Below are positions 7,569 to 8,631 of a DNA stretch of 8,631 nt, piece by piece. The notes below the pieces were generated by a model. It did not search any database and had not been told where the DNA came from. It worked only from the letters and a program-made list of their open reading frames with translations. Made by a program: the position numbers and the translations under genes. The stretch's first letter is position 1. Each line of letters starts with the position of its first letter. Source of the DNA: Polaromonas sp. YR568 (lineage in GTDB: Bacteria > Pseudomonadota > Gammaproteobacteria > Burkholderiales > Burkholderiaceae); NCBI GenBank assembly GCA_945871335.1, contig CAMBWM010000092.1:1-8631 (forward strand), read 5' to 3'.

Positions 7569-8039
7569 ATGAAACTCACCCTCACTCTCAATGGCTCACC
7601 CCGCAGCGCAGATGTACCAGAGCGCACTTTGTTGGCCGACTTGTTGCGCGACACCTTTGGCATGACTGGCACCCATGTGGGTTGCGACACCACGCAATGC
7701 GGTTGTTGCACCGTGCATGTGGACGGCCAAGCGGTCAAGTCGTGCACCATGCTGGCGGTGCAAGCCGATGGCTGCACAGTCACCACCATCGAACGCTTGG
7801 GCGCCAATGGCTTGCACCCCCTGCAGCAAGCGTTTTCTCAGTGCCATGGGTTGCAATGCGGCTTTTGCACACCCGGTATGGTGATGGCATCGGTCGATTT
7901 GCTGCGGCGTAACCCCAAGCCAACGCCGGCGCAAATTGCGGAGGGCTTGTCGGGCAACCTGTGCCGCTGTACGGGGTATGTCAACATCATCCGTGCAGTG
8001 CAACAAGCCAGCCAAGCCATGCAAGGGGACGCGCCATGA
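7569..8039 (+). CDS. Molybdenum hydroxylase, [2Fe-2S] (small) subunit, CoxS-like
   Basis: The 156-residue protein relays electrons between the molybdenum site and FAD. The plant-ferredoxin-type cluster is bound by Cys39, Cys44, Cys47 and Cys59 (C-x4-C-x2-C-x11-C). The second, helical cluster uses Cys97, Cys100, Cys132 and Cys134 (CGFCTPGM and NLCRCTGY). All eight ligands are present and length is typical. The ATG at 7569 gives the family start MKLTLTLNG; the frame is open further upstream from 7461, but that would overlap the preceding gene. It begins 40 bases after the FAD-subunit stop, and its TGA overlaps the ATG of the large subunit (ATGA), indicating translational coupling. Confidence 0.94.
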   Translation: MKLTLTLNGSPRSADVPERTLLADLLRDTFGMTGTHVGCDTTQCGCCTVHVDGQAVKSCTMLAVQADGCTVTTIERLGANGLHPLQQAFSQCHGLQCGFCTPGMVMASVDLLRRNPKPTPAQIAEGLSGNLCRCTGYVNIIRAVQQASQAMQGDAP

Positions 8040-8631
8040 ACGCCGTCACCCCTCACGCTTTGCTGCGCAAGGAAGACCAGCGCCTGATCACTGGCACCGG
8101 TCAGTTCAGTGCCGACGCAAAAGCGACGGGTATGCTCTATGGCCATGTGATTCGCTCGACCCATGCACATGCACGCATCACCCGCTTGGACCTGAGCGCG
8201 GTACTCAGCACCGTGGGCGTGCGACAGGTGCTGACCGCTCAAGACGTACAAGCCGCGGGCTTTGCCGACTTGCCCAATGTGCTACAGGTCAAAGACCCGC
8301 AAGGACAACCGCAGACAGTGTGCAACATGCCGGTGTTGGCGCATGACAAGGTTTTGTACGTGGGCCAACCAATAGCCTGGGTGGTGGCCGACACGGCCCT
8401 GCAAGCGCAAGACGCAGCCGAGGTGGCACAGATCGACTACGACACCTTGGACGTTGTCGTCACCTTTGAAGACGCCACCGCTCCTGGCGCGGTGCAGTTG
8501 CACGCCCAAGCGCCGGGTAACACATCGGTCAAATTCGAGGCAGGCGACCGCGCAGCGGTGGATGCGGCCTTTGCCAAAGCCCACTTTGTCAGCGACATTG
8601 CCATCGAGAGCCAACGCTTGGTGGGCTCGCC
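8036..8631 (+). CDS. Molybdenum hydroxylase, molybdopterin-binding (large) subunit, N-terminal part (runs off window end)
   Basis: The frame opens with ATG at 8036, overlapping the small-subunit stop by four bases, and stays open for 198 codons to the window edge. The visible part matches the N-terminal domain of xanthine dehydrogenase/CoxL-family large subunits: RKEDQRLITGTGQFSADAK (11-29), MLYGHVIRSTHAHARI (33-48), a conserved VGQPIAWVVADT stretch, and AAEVAQIDYDTLDVVV. The family length is about 750-800 residues, so only a quarter is seen. The active-site loop that separates true CO dehydrogenase (AYxCSFR) from other branches lies beyond the window, so a coxL name is not justified. The N terminus looks closer to the general xanthine dehydrogenase-like group than to form I CoxL as I recall it. 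Confidence 0.9.
   Translation, partial: MNAVTPHALLRKEDQRLITGTGQFSADAKATGMLYGHVIRSTHAHARITRLDLSAVLSTVGVRQVLTAQDVQAAGFADLPNVLQVKDPQGQPQTVCNMPVLAHDKVLYVGQPIAWVVADTALQAQDAAEVAQIDYDTLDVVVTFEDATAPGAVQLHAQAPGNTSVKFEAGDRAAVDAAFAKAHFVSDIAIESQRLVGS

Noticed and set aside
7004..7807. Minus-strand 267-residue frame opposite the FAD and iron-sulfur subunits
   Set aside because: It is antisense to two well-supported genes and spans their boundary, so it is a codon-bias shadow.

Overview
This window appears to be one edge of a photosynthesis gene cluster from an anoxygenic phototrophic proteobacterium, joined to an unrelated molybdenum-hydroxylase operon. The gene set (crtE, crtF, bchC, bciA, a HiPIP gene and a light-dependent protochlorophyllide reductase), the fairly high GC content and the protein flavour suggest a betaproteobacterium near Comamonadaceae (Limnohabitans or Rhodoferax-like), probably an aerobic anoxygenic phototroph. 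The taxonomic placement is inference from recall, not a database result.

Left part (1-1793). On the minus strand crtE (geranylgeranyl diphosphate synthase) is followed by crtF (spheroidene-pathway O-methyltransferase, cut by the window start). Upstream of crtE is a strong sigma70-like promoter. Its -35 and -10 boxes each lie inside a TGT-N12-ACA palindrome, the binding sequence of the PpsR/CrtJ repressor. Across this control region, on the plus strand, lies a Tat-exported high-potential iron-sulfur protein (HiPIP), a likely electron donor to the reaction centre.

Middle part (2150-6286). A membrane-anchored alpha/beta hydrolase of unknown substrate (minus) is divergent from bchC (plus). bchC is followed not by the usual bchXYZ but by a light-dependent protochlorophyllide oxidoreductase (LPOR), a type rare in anoxygenic phototrophs. 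bciA, the NADPH-type 8-vinyl reductase, converges on it. LPOR, BciA and BchC act at successive stages of bacteriochlorophyll a synthesis, and CrtE and CrtF act in the matching carotenoid pathway.

Junction (6287-6733). This roughly 450-base stretch has no intact gene. It holds a bidirectional terminator, the 3' part of a tRNA gene resembling tRNA-Ile(CAU) and broken at the anticodon loop, several perfect inverted repeats, and a short broken fragment resembling the N terminus of MnmG. It looks like a recombination or integration scar at the cluster's border.

Right part (6734-8631). A tightly packed plus-strand operon encodes the FAD-binding, [2Fe-2S] and (partial) molybdopterin-binding subunits of a xanthine dehydrogenase/CO dehydrogenase-family enzyme, in M-S-L order. 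Its substrate cannot be read from the visible part.
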